From NCBI RefSeq assembly GCF_016757965.1, contig NZ_JAEKIW010000001.1, forward strand, positions 1 through 64,000: 64,000 nucleotides of DNA, read 5' to 3'. Under the pieces are notes generated by a model. It did no database searches, had not been told where the DNA came from, and saw only the letters and a program-made list of their open reading frames with translations. This document shows positions 40,007-48,488 of this stretch, piece after piece. This DNA comes from Archaeoglobus neptunius (GTDB taxonomy: Archaea > Halobacteriota > Archaeoglobi > Archaeoglobales > Archaeoglobaceae). The translations under genes were made by a program, and so were the position numbers. The first letter of the stretch is position 1; every line of letters begins with the position of its first letter.

Positions 40007-40041
40007 CTTGTATTGACTTCGAACAGCATCGGGAGGGCCTT
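40007..40041 (-). repeat. CRISPR spacer, first copy of a duplicated spacer
   Basis: The spacer between repeats 8 and 9 contains TATTGACTTCGAACAGCATC and the rest GGGAGGGCCTT. The same spacer occurs again at 40829-40862, one base shorter at its left end. All other spacers I compared differ from one another. Confidence 0.85.
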
Positions 40042-40828
40042 CTTTCAATCCCACCTTGGTCTGATTTCAACCTTGCAGAGTTAAAGCTGAGATTTGCATC
40101 AATTGCTTTCAATCCCACCTTGGTCTGATTTCAACTGTACAAAGACGGAGATATGGTTATTGCTGAAAACCTTTCAATCCCACCTTGGTCTGATTTCAAC
40201 TGCTTTTATATTTGTACAGATATCCACTACCACACTTCTTTCAATCCCACCTTGGTCTGATTTCAACAAGTTCGGCATTCCTGATGGCTTCTTCTCTTTT
40301 CTGTTTTAGCTCTCTTTCAATCCCACCTTGGTCTGATTTCAACTGCCGTTTCCGCTGTCGTCTGCAGTTTTGAATGTGATCCTTTCAATCCCACCTTGGT
40401 CTGATTTCAACTTGTGACCCTTGACGACTTCAGGAGAGTATGGTGACAGAGCTTTCAATCCCACCTTGGTCTGATTTCAACGTACATATGGGGAAGGCAG
40501 TTGCGGGTCAGGGACTGCGTATCTTTCAATCCCACCTTGGTCTGATTTCAACATCATAAAATGCGTCCTGATAGTCGGAGAACGATATATCCTCCTTTCA
40601 ATCCCACCTTGGTCTGATTTCAACCCCGATAACGTTCGTGACGTTGCTGTTGACGACAATACCTTTCAATCCCACCTTGGTCTGATTTCAACGGCTGATG
40701 CGTGATGGGCTGCTATGAATCGCAGTTGATCTTTCAATCCCACCTTGGTCTGATTTCAACAGAATGAACAGACATATGTTATATAAATGTTGGTTCACCT
40801 TTCAATCCCACCTTGGTCTGATTTCAAC

Positions 40829-40862
40829 TTGTATTGACTTCGAACAGCATCGGGAGGGCCTT
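40829..40862 (-). repeat. CRISPR spacer, second copy of a duplicated spacer
   Basis: The spacer between repeats 20 and 21 equals the one at 40007-40041 except for one missing C next to the left repeat. The two copies are 12 units apart, so they do not form a simple tandem duplication. Confidence 0.85.
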
Positions 40863-42539
40863 CTTTCAATCCCACCTTGGTCTGATTTCAACTGGGAGCT
40901 CGGACGAAGAAACTTTCGCTGATGGTCCTTTCAATCCCACCTTGGTCTGATTTCAACGAAAATGAAGAACAAAGAAGAGTCTCAGGTAAGAAAACTTTCA
41001 ATCCCACCTTGGTCTGATTTCAACTTACCTCTATTGCTTCCCTCTTCAAAGCTCTGTATCTCCTTTCAATCCCACCTTGGTCTGATTTCAACACGAGCTT
41101 CGGCCTCGCAACGGGGAAGAGCTTTGCAAGGCTGCCAGCTTTCAATCCCACCTTGGTCTGATTTCAACGGAAAAGGCATTGTCGTTAAGAAAGTTCATGT
41201 GGAAGGTCCTAAGCAACTCTTTCAATCCCACCTTGGTCTGATTTCAACAGCCACTGATTGTATATGTCAAACTCCCTCAAAATCTTTCAATCCCACCTTG
41301 GTCTGATTTCAACAGATATATCAAAGAAGTCAATATGAGAATGCTAAGCTTTCAATCCCACCTTGGTCTGATTTCAACTCCAAATAGACTAGTATCTGTA
41401 TCTCTCAATAAAAACTTTCAATCCCACCTTGGTCTGATTTCAACCGGTATTAACGTTAAATGTCAAAAATGCGGCTATACACTTTCAATCCCACCTTGGT
41501 CTGATTTCAACTCGTCAGTCATGCGGTCTCATGGTTCGCAAAAGAGTGGGCTTTCAATCCCACCTTGGTCTGATTTCAACAGGCGTTACCGCCTCTATCT
41601 ACCATCTCTCCGGTCATTGCTTTCAATCCCACCTTGGTCTGATTTCAACAGTACCAGTAATCTATGTTGTAGTCCGTTGCATTCTTCCTTTCAATCCCAC
41701 CTTGGTCTGATTTCAACGGTGGCTCCTCGCCGCAGCGCCTGTAGAGGCTATAATCCTTTCAATCCCACCTTGGTCTGATTTCAACAGATTAGTATAAGTT
41801 CTAATGATTTGTATGCTAAATGCTTTCAATCCCACCTTGGTCTGATTTCAACTTTCTTAGACTCTGCAGTGTATTCGCTGTATCTCGACAACTTTCAATC
41901 CCACCTTGGTCTGATTTCAACCCTGACGAGCTGGCCTATCATTGTGTTCACCATCTCCCTTTCAATCCCACCTTGGTCTGATTTCAACGTATATCAGAAA
42001 GATAACGGAACATTAAAGGTATCATTCTTTCAATCCCACCTTGGTCTGATTTCAACTATCCTATCAGCTCTTGCGGTGTTTAACATTGCAAATCCTTTCA
42101 ATCCCACCTTGGTCTGATTTCAACACATGAGCTTCGTGATGTGGATTGCTGATGTTGTTAGGGGGCGTGCTTTCAATCCCACCTTGGTCTGATTTCAACA
42201 AAAGATTACGCAGCCTCGCAAAGTCATTTCTGAACTCTTCTTTCAATCCCACCTTGGTCTGATTTCAACCGTTTACATTTGTTGTTATTGTGGGAATCAT
42301 ATCCCTCCTTTCAATCCCACCTTGGTCTGATTTCAACATTCGTCGCAGAATAAATTTCATAATACAGATAAAACTTTCAATCCCACCTTGGTCTGATTTC
42401 AACCTGCTGCACTGCTTCGGCAGTTCTGGTGGAACGAGTTACTTTCAATCCCACCTTGGTCTGATTTCAACTAGCTCATCTTTATCTTTCCATCCTTTGT
42501 GAATGCCTTCTTTCAATCCCACCTTGGTCTGATTTCAAC

Positions 42540-43030
42540 CTCTGGTAATATTTCTTTCATTTCTAATTTAAAGCTTTCTCAACCCTTCTTTAGTTTATAT
42601 ACTGTCGTAAATCCCCAGAGTTGCAGACCATTTATAAAGATATGCGACTTTTATTCTGGAGATTTATTTCAAATTGGACGAACCAGATCACATTTTAAGG
42701 AAATTAAAGGTGAATCGGCGTGATTATACCATTAAATAAAATTTTCGCCAGCAGGTTTTAAAAACGAAGGAAGTAAAAATTAAAAGTTTATGCTATTAAA
42801 AATTAAAAATAATTTGATTTACGACGGCCATACACTTAAGAAAATACTGAAATTTGACCATAGCAGCTCTTATTTTCGGATTAAAGATGATTTGGCAAGC
42901 GTGACTGACAGCTAACCCATAACATTTCATCCGGTATCTTCCGGCAACAACGGCAGTTGACGTTACTGAACATTGATAAATTTGAAGCCTTTCCAAATGT
43001 TTTTAAAGTAGTGGGGATACTTTCTCTCCG
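42540..43030 (-). promoter_or_regulatory. CRISPR leader and AT-rich intergenic region
   Basis: This stretch of 491 bases without a gene follows the newest end of the array. It is AT-rich. On the minus strand AGTATATAAA (42594-42603 region) forms a good TATA box about 55 bases upstream of the first repeat, so pre-crRNA would start about 30 bases before it. A 10-base inverted repeat, GTCGTAAATC (42604-42613) and GATTTACGAC (42816-42825), brackets the middle of the region. On the plus strand TTTTTAAAG near 43000 is the likely promoter of the next gene. No reading frame looks coding. Confidence 0.7.
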
Positions 43031-43306
43031 ATGAGGTACAGAATCGTACGAATTGAACTCAGGGACGAGGATTCAGTTCTGCTTTATCTAAAAAAAGTCG
43101 ATAGAAAGCCCGGTTTTGTGACACAGGCTGATATAAGCGATCCCGCAAAGATCATTGAGTTTGGTTTGCAGGTGGGAATGGATCTGGCAAAGAGATTTGA
43201 AGAGCTCATGCAGTTCGATGCGTTTATCACTGTTAGTTATGAATATTACAGCATGAACGAGCTGAGGGTCGGGGATATCGTTGAAGTTGAAGTAAGGCCA
43301 TGTTGA
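43031..43306 (+). CDS. Small protein of unknown function
   Basis: The 91-residue protein was not recognised. It has the strand pattern [20 protein letters not shown], a central helix ([20 protein letters not shown]) and a C-terminal beta part ending [12 protein letters not shown]. There is no signal or membrane segment. Composition and codon use look native, and a TATA-like TTTTTAAAG lies about 27 bases before the ATG. It stands alone between the CRISPR leader and tRNA-Glu; a link to CRISPR is not supported beyond position. Confidence 0.6.
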   Translation: MRYRIVRIELRDEDSVLLYLKKVDRKPGFVTQADISDPAKIIEFGLQVGMDLAKRFEELMQFDAFITVSYEYYSMNELRVGDIVEVEVRPC

Positions 43307-43347
43307 AAGCATTTGTCTGGCGTTTTGGGACCCTATTTTTAACCCTG

Positions 43348-43362
43348 CGAAAGTAATATATA
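43348..43362 (+). promoter_or_regulatory. BRE and TATA box of tRNA-Glu
   Basis: CGAAAG (43348-43353) followed by TAATATATA (43354-43362) is a textbook archaeal BRE plus TATA element, centred 30 bases before the tRNA 5' end. Confidence 0.7.
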
Positions 43363-43387
43363 CCCACTTCAGCGTAGTGATGGCTAG

Positions 43388-43462
43388 GCTCCGGTGGTGT
43401 AGCCCGGCCAATCATACGGGACTCTCGATCCCGTGACCCGGGTTCAAATCCCGGCCGGAGCA
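43388..43462 (+). tRNA. tRNA-Glu (CUC)
   Basis: The sequence folds as a 75-base cloverleaf. The acceptor stem is GCTCCGG paired with CCGGAGC, with A as discriminator; the anticodon stem CGGGA/TCCCG encloses loop CTCTCGA, so the anticodon is CUC (Glu). The T arm GGGTTCAAATCCC is normal. The CCA end is not encoded. No intron is seen. Confidence 0.97.
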
Positions 43463-43464
43463 TA

Positions 43465-43474
43465 TTCCTTTTTC
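43465..43474 (+). terminator. T-rich terminator after tRNA-Glu
   Basis: TTCCTTTTTC follows directly after the tRNA and would end transcription, as short T runs do for archaeal RNA polymerase. Confidence 0.4.
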
Positions 43475-43588
43475 TGTGGGGGTGGGTGTAAGGAACGGGT
43501 TAAAGGTGTAATGAGGAGGATTAAATTTACCGCGTTAAATACCCTAAAAATTTTTAAGACTTTGGCCAACTCTGAACGAGGTGAGTGA

Positions 43589-45841
43589 ATGCCGGTACTG
43601 TGGTTAGCGGATGTCGATAAAAATGATATTCCATTGGTGGGTGGAAAAGGCGCTAATCTGGGTGAACTGCTCAGGGCTGAAATTCCCGTTCCTGATGGCT
43701 TCGTTGTCGATGCAAGAACTTTTAGGGAGTTTATAGAGAAAACCGGGATTAGTGAGAAGATTTATTCGCTTCTTGAAAATCTCGACGTGGAAGACACTGA
43801 AAAGCTTGATGCCGTTTCAAAAGAGATAAGGGAGATAATAGAAAACGCAAAAATGCCTGAAGAAATAGAGAAAGAAATCAGAGAGGCATACAGGAAGCTG
43901 TGTGAGGAAGAAGGAGAAGAAGTTTATGTGGCAGTAAGAAGCTCGGCAACGGCAGAAGATCTGCCAGATGCAAGTTTTGCTGGTCAGCAGGATACATATC
44001 TGAATGTTGTTGGCGAGGATAACGTGGTGAAGAAGGTTAAGGAATGCTGGGGAAGTTTATTCACGCCACGAGCCATTTACTACAGAGTCCAGAAGGGTTT
44101 CAGACATGAGGATGTCAGCATCGCTGTTGTTGTGCAGAAAATGATCAACAGTGAGAAGAGCGGGGTGATGTTTACATCGCATCCTGTAACCGGAGAGAAA
44201 CTGTGTATAATTGAGGCTGTTTTTGGTCTTGGAGAGGCCATTGTGAGTGGTCTCGTTACGCCGGACACCTACGTTTACGATAGAAGAAGCAGGAAGCTCG
44301 TTGAAGTGAAAATAGGAGAAAAAGAGTTCATGATAACAAAGCAGGATGGTAAGACCGTTAAGATAAAACTCGATCCTGAAAAGGCTAAAGAAAGAGTATT
44401 GAGTGATGATGAGATAGACCGGCTCATTGTACTTGGTGAGTTAATAGAGGATCACTATGGAAAACCTCAGGATGTCGAGTGGGCGATTGAGAAGGGCAAG
44501 ATATACATCGTTCAGTCCAGACCTGTAACAACAATCAGAGACAGCGATGCAGAGATAGAAGAGGTGTCTGAGGAGGGTAAGATCCTGCTCAAAGGCCTTG
44601 GCGCATCTCCTGGAATCGCAACCGGGAAGGTCAAGGTAATCTTCAGTGAGGAGGAGATATCAAAGGTGGAGGATGGGGATATTCTTGTTACCACAATGAC
44701 AACTCCCGATATGGTTCCTGCAATGCAAAGAGCAGCGGCCATTATCACCGATGAAGGAGGTATGACCTGTCACGCTGCGATAGTTTCCAGAGAGCTCGGA
44801 GTTCCGGCAATTGTGGGGACAAAGGAGGGTACGAAGATTTTGAAAGACGGAATGATAGTGACGGTTGATGGTGAGAAGGGCATTGTTTACGAGGGAAGGA
44901 TAGAAAAGAAAGAGAAGCCAAAGCCGGCTGTTGCATCAGTGCCCGTAATAACAGCGACTGAAGTTAAGGTAAACATTTCAATTCCGGATGTGGCTGAAAG
45001 GGTTGCCAGAGAGACAAATGCTGATGGTGTCGGGCTCTTCAGAATAGAGCACATGATTCTCGGATTGGAGAAGCATCCGATGAAGTTCATCAGTGACGGG
45101 GAGATAGACAGATACGTCGATCTTCTTTACGAGGAGATGAAGAAGGTCGTTAAGGCCTTCTACCCCAAACCAGTATGGATAAGGACGATTGATGCTCCTA
45201 CAGACGAGTTCAGATCCATGGAGGGTGGAGAGGATGAGCCAATAGAGTCAAACCCCATGCTGGGTTTCAGGGGGATAAGGCGAGATCTGGCAAATGATGA
45301 GCATTTCAGAGCGGAGATGAGGGCCATAAAGAAACTGATAGATGAAGGGTACACAAACGTCGGAATAATGCTTCCGCTCGTAACATCCCCATGGGAGGTC
45401 AGAAGGGCGAAGGAGATAGCGATAAGCGAAGGATTACCTCTTGATAAAATCGAGTTCGGGATAATGGTGGAAACCCCTGCAGCGGCTATGATAATTGAGG
45501 ACCTCATTAAGGAGGGAATTGATTTTATCAGCCTCGGTACAAATGACCTTACACAGTACACCCTTGCAGTTGACAGGAACAACGAGAACGTCGCATACCT
45601 CTACGACGAAACACATCCGGCAGTAATGAAACTAATAGAGAGAACAATACGGATCTGCAAAGAAAATGGTGTGAAGACCTCAATCTGCGGTCAGGCAGGA
45701 AGCTATCCGCACGTTGTGGAGAAGCTTGTGAAGATAGGCATTGACAGTGTATCAGCCAATCCTGATGCCGTGCAGAAGATAAGAGAGGTCGTCGCAAGGA
45801 TTGAAAAGAAGATAATCCTGGAAAAGCTGAGAAAGCTTTAA
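43589..45841 (+). CDS. ppsA: Phosphoenolpyruvate synthase
   Basis: The enzyme makes PEP from pyruvate and ATP, giving AMP and phosphate, for gluconeogenesis. The 750-residue protein has the ATP-grasp-like PPDK_N domain (about 1-320), the swivelling His domain with H395 in GGMTCHAAIVSRELGVPAI, and the PEP/pyruvate TIM barrel (about 460-745) with the catalytic Cys in SICGQAGS. GAGGTGAGTGA precedes the ATG. An A/T-rich box lies at about 43547-43561. The last bases overlap the end of the convergent bactofilin-like gene. Confidence 0.95.
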   Translation: MPVLWLADVDKNDIPLVGGKGANLGELLRAEIPVPDGFVVDARTFREFIEKTGISEKIYSLLENLDVEDTEKLDAVSKEIREIIENAKMPEEIEKEIREAYRKLCEEEGEEVYVAVRSSATAEDLPDASFAGQQDTYLNVVGEDNVVKKVKECWGSLFTPRAIYYRVQKGFRHEDVSIAVVVQKMINSEKSGVMFTSHPVTGEKLCIIEAVFGLGEAIVSGLVTPDTYVYDRRSRKLVEVKIGEKEFMITKQDGKTVKIKLDPEKAKERVLSDDEIDRLIVLGELIEDHYGKPQDVEWAIEKGKIYIVQSRPVTTIRDSDAEIEEVSEEGKILLKGLGASPGIATGKVKVIFSEEEISKVEDGDILVTTMTTPDMVPAMQRAAAIITDEGGMTCHAAIVSRELGVPAIVGTKEGTKILKDGMIVTVDGEKGIVYEGRIEKKEKPKPAVASVPVITATEVKVNISIPDVAERVARETNADGVGLFRIEHMILGLEKHPMKFISDGEIDRYVDLLYEEMKKVVKAFYPKPVWIRTIDAPTDEFRSMEGGEDEPIESNPMLGFRGIRRDLANDEHFRAEMRAIKKLIDEGYTNVGIMLPLVTSPWEVRRAKEIAISEGLPLDKIEFGIMVETPAAAMIIEDLIKEGIDFISLGTNDLTQYTLAVDRNNENVAYLYDETHPAVMKLIERTIRICKENGVKTSICGQAGSYPHVVEKLVKIGIDSVSANPDAVQKIREVVARIEKKIILEKLRKL

Positions 45842-46239
45842 CCGTAGGCAATAATCTTTCTAGCCTCCATTTTTCCAATTTTTGAGTTGCCCTCTATTAA
45901 CAACCTGTTCCCGGCCACCACCTCTCCCACTTCACACCCCCTTGAAATTCTCACATCTGACTCTGCTACAATCCGATTGCCCCTGCAGCGAGAGAGCAGT
46001 ACAACATCTTCAGCCCTGATTTCATTGAACTCCGAGTAGGCTCCAACAGTAACCTCCTCAGCCCGGATAACCCCACCAACAACACATCCCCTGCCAAGAT
46101 TTACCTCTCTGGCCTCTATGCTTCCCAGAAAGCTGCAGTTTATCCCAGCAACAACCGTTCCCTCAAATCTTATATTTCTGGTTATTACACTCCCGGACTT
46201 AATGCTCAGAACCATGTTTTTCCTGTCAATCCTTATCAT
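45838..46239 (-). CDS. Bactofilin-like/polymer-forming beta-helix protein
   Basis: This 133-residue protein is made of short beta repeats with the phrases FEGTVVAGINCSFLGSIEAR, VVGGVIRAEEVTVGAYSEF and GCEVGEVVAGNRLLIEGNSK. That pattern fits the right-handed beta helix of bactofilins or other polymer-forming proteins. There is no signal or membrane segment. It overlaps the PUA gene by four bases and is last in a three-gene operon. A structural role is likely, but not shown. Confidence 0.65.
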   Translation of the reverse strand: MIRIDRKNMVLSIKSGSVITRNIRFEGTVVAGINCSFLGSIEAREVNLGRGCVVGGVIRAEEVTVGAYSEFNEIRAEDVVLLSRCRGNRIVAESDVRISRGCEVGEVVAGNRLLIEGNSKIGKMEARKIIAYG

Positions 46240-46703
46240 TTCTTCACACCCTGCCTAACCTTCACAGCCATTCCTCTCTCCATCTCAAGCATTTCAAATG
46301 CAGATAACACAGCTCTACCTGTTGCGAGAAGTTCGTCCTTTGTGTTAACGACTATGACTTCATCATTTGCCCTTATGTCCTCATCAACCTCCACAACATG
46401 CTTGGCAAACACGCTCTTCCCCTTTGCAATGAAATCCGAAACCTCATCCAGGACCACAACCCTCATTCGGGGATATGGGAGAGATCTGTGCAGCCTTCTT
46501 GCCCCCTCGATGCTGAGAGTGAACCATCCTGAATCCGCTTTCAGTGTGGCAATTCTCAGTCCGTTGTCTGTGATTTGCCTTACTCTTCCTGTGGTTGACA
46601 GGATAAACTTAACCGAATCCGGGAACAGGGCTTTTCCTGCCCCCTTTCCGAACTGATAGTCTGCGATCATCCTCACAGTCCTGAGGTTTACATCACCTTC
46701 CAT
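46236..46703 (-). CDS. PUA-domain RNA-binding protein
   Basis: The 155-residue protein has a PUA domain at its C-terminus (about 75-150: RVVVLDEVSDFIAKGKSVFA, then VVEVDEDIRANDEVIVVN and LLATGRAVLSAFEM), as in archaeosine transglycosylases and pseudouridine synthases. The N-terminal 70 residues (DYQFGKGAGKALFP, then VKFILSTTGRVRQI) resemble the C2 region next to PUA in tRNA-guanine transglycosylases. No catalytic domain is present. It probably binds tRNA or rRNA. The start lies 11 bases inside the end of the cis-prenyltransferase-like gene. Confidence 0.8.
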   Translation of the reverse strand: MEGDVNLRTVRMIADYQFGKGAGKALFPDSVKFILSTTGRVRQITDNGLRIATLKADSGWFTLSIEGARRLHRSLPYPRMRVVVLDEVSDFIAKGKSVFAKHVVEVDEDIRANDEVIVVNTKDELLATGRAVLSAFEMLEMERGMAVKVRQGVKK

Positions 46704-47247
46704 ATCGCCTCTCCCTCCTCTGGTACTCTCTCAAAATCCTCAAAAAGTCAATGTATCTGAGATTGTCCCAGTCGATGTCAGCAAAGTACAGCTCGCTGTA
46801 TATCCCCTGCCATATCAAAAACTCGGGCACCTCGTTTCCAGCCTTTATTATTATGTCGGGCTGAGTTTTCACAGTGAGAAATTTCTCAAAAGTCCTCTCG
46901 TCTACATCTTCCGGGTTAAGTCTGTTTTCCGCAATCATCTGGGCCAATTTTCTTATAACCGTTAGAATTTCCTCATGTCCGGTATGGTTTATGATATTTA
47001 TCACGGGCTCTCTACCACTCAGCTCCCTGACAATTCCGTTTCCGATAATTCTAACCCTGTAGCCCCGTAGAAGAGATTCCCTGACTTTATCGTATGAGCA
47101 GACTGTAACCTCGCTGATGCCGAATTTTCCACACCACTCAGCAAATTTCAAAAAACTCTCACCAAGCTGCTTGCATACTACGACCACGTGTCTAGGAACC
47201 TTTTTTATTTCCCTTTCCAGTATCTTTTCGTAAATTTTGGTCAGCAT
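46693..47247 (-). CDS. Cis-prenyltransferase-like protein without catalytic Asp (NgBR-like)
   Basis: This 184-residue protein has the undecaprenyl diphosphate synthase fold but is short. The catalytic MDGNGR segment that should follow HV[AV] is replaced by HVVVVCKQLGES, so the Asp is gone. The C-terminal signature is kept: ELYFADIDWDNLRYIDFLR, then YQRRERRYGR with an RxG motif. That combination is what the eukaryotic NgBR/Nus1 partner subunit shows. ATG 47247 is chosen since a TATA-like box (47269-47279, minus strand) lies 28 bases upstream; the frame extends to 47370. A catalytic partner is expected elsewhere in the genome. Confidence 0.75.
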   Translation of the reverse strand: MLTKIYEKILEREIKKVPRHVVVVCKQLGESFLKFAEWCGKFGISEVTVCSYDKVRESLLRGYRVRIIGNGIVRELSGREPVINIINHTGHEEILTVIRKLAQMIAENRLNPEDVDERTFEKFLTVKTQPDIIIKAGNEVPEFLIWQGIYSELYFADIDWDNLRYIDFLRILREYQRRERRYGR

Positions 47248-47255
47248 TCTACCAA

Positions 47256-47279
47256 CATTTAAATGCAACCAATACTTAA
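47256..47279. promoter_or_regulatory. Overlapping divergent promoters
   Basis: CATTTAAATG (47256-47265) is centred 28 bases before ATG 47289 on the plus strand. TTAAGTATTGG (47269-47279, minus strand) is centred 28 bases before ATG 47247. Both genes would have leaderless mRNAs, and their TATA boxes would compete for space. Confidence 0.5.
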
Positions 47280-47288
47280 CTTTTCCCA

Positions 47289-48488
47289 ATGCTCCCGGTA
47301 ATAATCCTGTCAGCAATATCACTACTCGCCATAAAGCTTGATTCGAGACTGGTATTTGCCATTCTCGCAATAACGACTTTGATTTATGCTGACAGGAAGA
47401 ATCTAAAACTGACTCTCAGAAATCCTGATAAGGAAGATTCATACTTCAACATGCTCCTTTTTTCAACTTTTTTGGCCCTGCTTTCCTGTTTTGCTCTGCC
47501 AAAAGATGTCGTGTTTGCCTCAATGTTTCTGCTCTTCGTACACGAGTTCAGAAAAAATTCCATTCTCAACATAGCCGCATACAGCTCGGCAGCAATTTTC
47601 TACTTTCTCGCTTTTGAATTGCTCACAGGGATTCAGTACAGTACAACTCATCTTTTTTTTGTCTGTCTGGCGGGAGGACTGTCAGCATCCCTTGTTGAAA
47701 GTGTCGAGACTGACACGGACAAGAGGCTGACCCTCCTCATCACGCTCTCGACAGTCTTTACAATTTTTAAAATCTACATACCCTCAGCATCAGTTACGGA
47801 TTTGGGGATTGCATTTCTGGTTTCTTTTCTGATGAGCCTTCTCGCCCTTAAAGCTGGAGTGGCAGACGAGTCCGGGTTGATGAGTGCAACCCTGGTGGGG
47901 ACAACTTTAATACTTTTCACAGACATCAGATTTTTTGCCGTTATCCTCCTGTTCTACGCCCTGGGCTCAGCGGTAACGAAATACAGATACGAAGTCAAGC
48001 AACGCAGGGGTATTGAGGAGCAGGCGGGAGGGGCAAGGGGTTATACAAATGTTTTTGGTAACAGCCTTGCAGGATTATTTTTTGCCATACAGTACAGCGT
48101 TACAGGAAATCCAGCCTTTGCCGCCGCATTTGTTGCTTCTGTTGGCGCAGCTCTTTCCGACACAATGGCCAGCGAGATTGGAAAGGCGGGAGAGAGAGCG
48201 TACCTCATAACTACTTTTGAGAAAGTTAAACCGGGTGTCAGCGGAGGGATATCACTCAACGGCGAGCTGGCCGGACTGGTAGGGGCGGTTGTAACCTCAG
48301 CCCTTGCAGTTTCACTCGGAATACTGGACATGTATTCCGCAGTTATTTCTGCCGTTGCAGCATTCACCGGAATGCACATTGACAGCATTCTCGGGGCAAC
48401 TCTCGAAAAAAAGGGATATCTGACAAATTCAACCGTGAACTTTCTTGCGACGCTCTTTGCGGGTATTATCAGCCTTTTCTTTTTCTGA
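47289..48488 (+). CDS. DUF92 family integral membrane protein (VTE6-like)
   Basis: The 399-residue protein has about ten membrane helices. The second half is the DUF92 domain with the conserved GARGYTNVFGNSLAGL, ASVGAALSDTMASEIGKAG and KPGVSGGISLNGELAGLVGA. Plant VTE6, a phytyl-phosphate kinase, belongs to this family, so a prenol-phosphate kinase role is plausible. The divergent cis-prenyltransferase-like gene supports a link to polyprenyl phosphate. The N-terminal 180 residues are less conserved. The end overlaps the convergent protease gene by 20 bases. Confidence 0.82.
   Translation: MLPVIILSAISLLAIKLDSRLVFAILAITTLIYADRKNLKLTLRNPDKEDSYFNMLLFSTFLALLSCFALPKDVVFASMFLLFVHEFRKNSILNIAAYSSAAIFYFLAFELLTGIQYSTTHLFFVCLAGGLSASLVESVETDTDKRLTLLITLSTVFTIFKIYIPSASVTDLGIAFLVSFLMSLLALKAGVADESGLMSATLVGTTLILFTDIRFFAVILLFYALGSAVTKYRYEVKQRRGIEEQAGGARGYTNVFGNSLAGLFFAIQYSVTGNPAFAAAFVASVGAALSDTMASEIGKAGERAYLITTFEKVKPGVSGGISLNGELAGLVGAVVTSALAVSLGILDMYSAVISAVAAFTGMHIDSILGATLEKKGYLTNSTVNFLATLFAGIISLFFF

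Larger units (their letters stand above)
39492..42539 (-). CRISPR. CRISPR array, 45 repeats and 44 spacers
   Basis: I count 45 repeats of 30 bases, the first at 39492-39521 and the last at 42510-42539. Spacers are 34-50 bases, mostly 35-42. On the plus strand each repeat begins CTTTCAATCCC and ends CTGATTTCAAC. Read on the minus strand it ends in ATTGAAAG, the usual 5' handle of type I-A/III crRNAs, so the array is transcribed right to left from a leader beyond 42539. The left end is the old end: repeat 1 has CCCATTTTGG, repeats 2-5 CCCACTTTGG, repeats 6-45 CCCACCTTGG. The repeat form matches what is known from Archaeoglobus. No cas genes lie in the window. Confidence 0.98.

Noticed and set aside
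39827-42502. Several open frames with repeated SIPPWSDFN or FQSHLGLIST peptides, which look like a repeat protein family
   Set aside because: They are the CRISPR repeats read in different frames. Spacers interrupt them at irregular lengths, and there are no proper starts.
42604-42825. Mobile element bounded by the 10-base inverted repeat in the CRISPR leader
   Set aside because: Arms are short, there is no transposase frame and no target-site duplication was seen. It is noted only as part of the leader.
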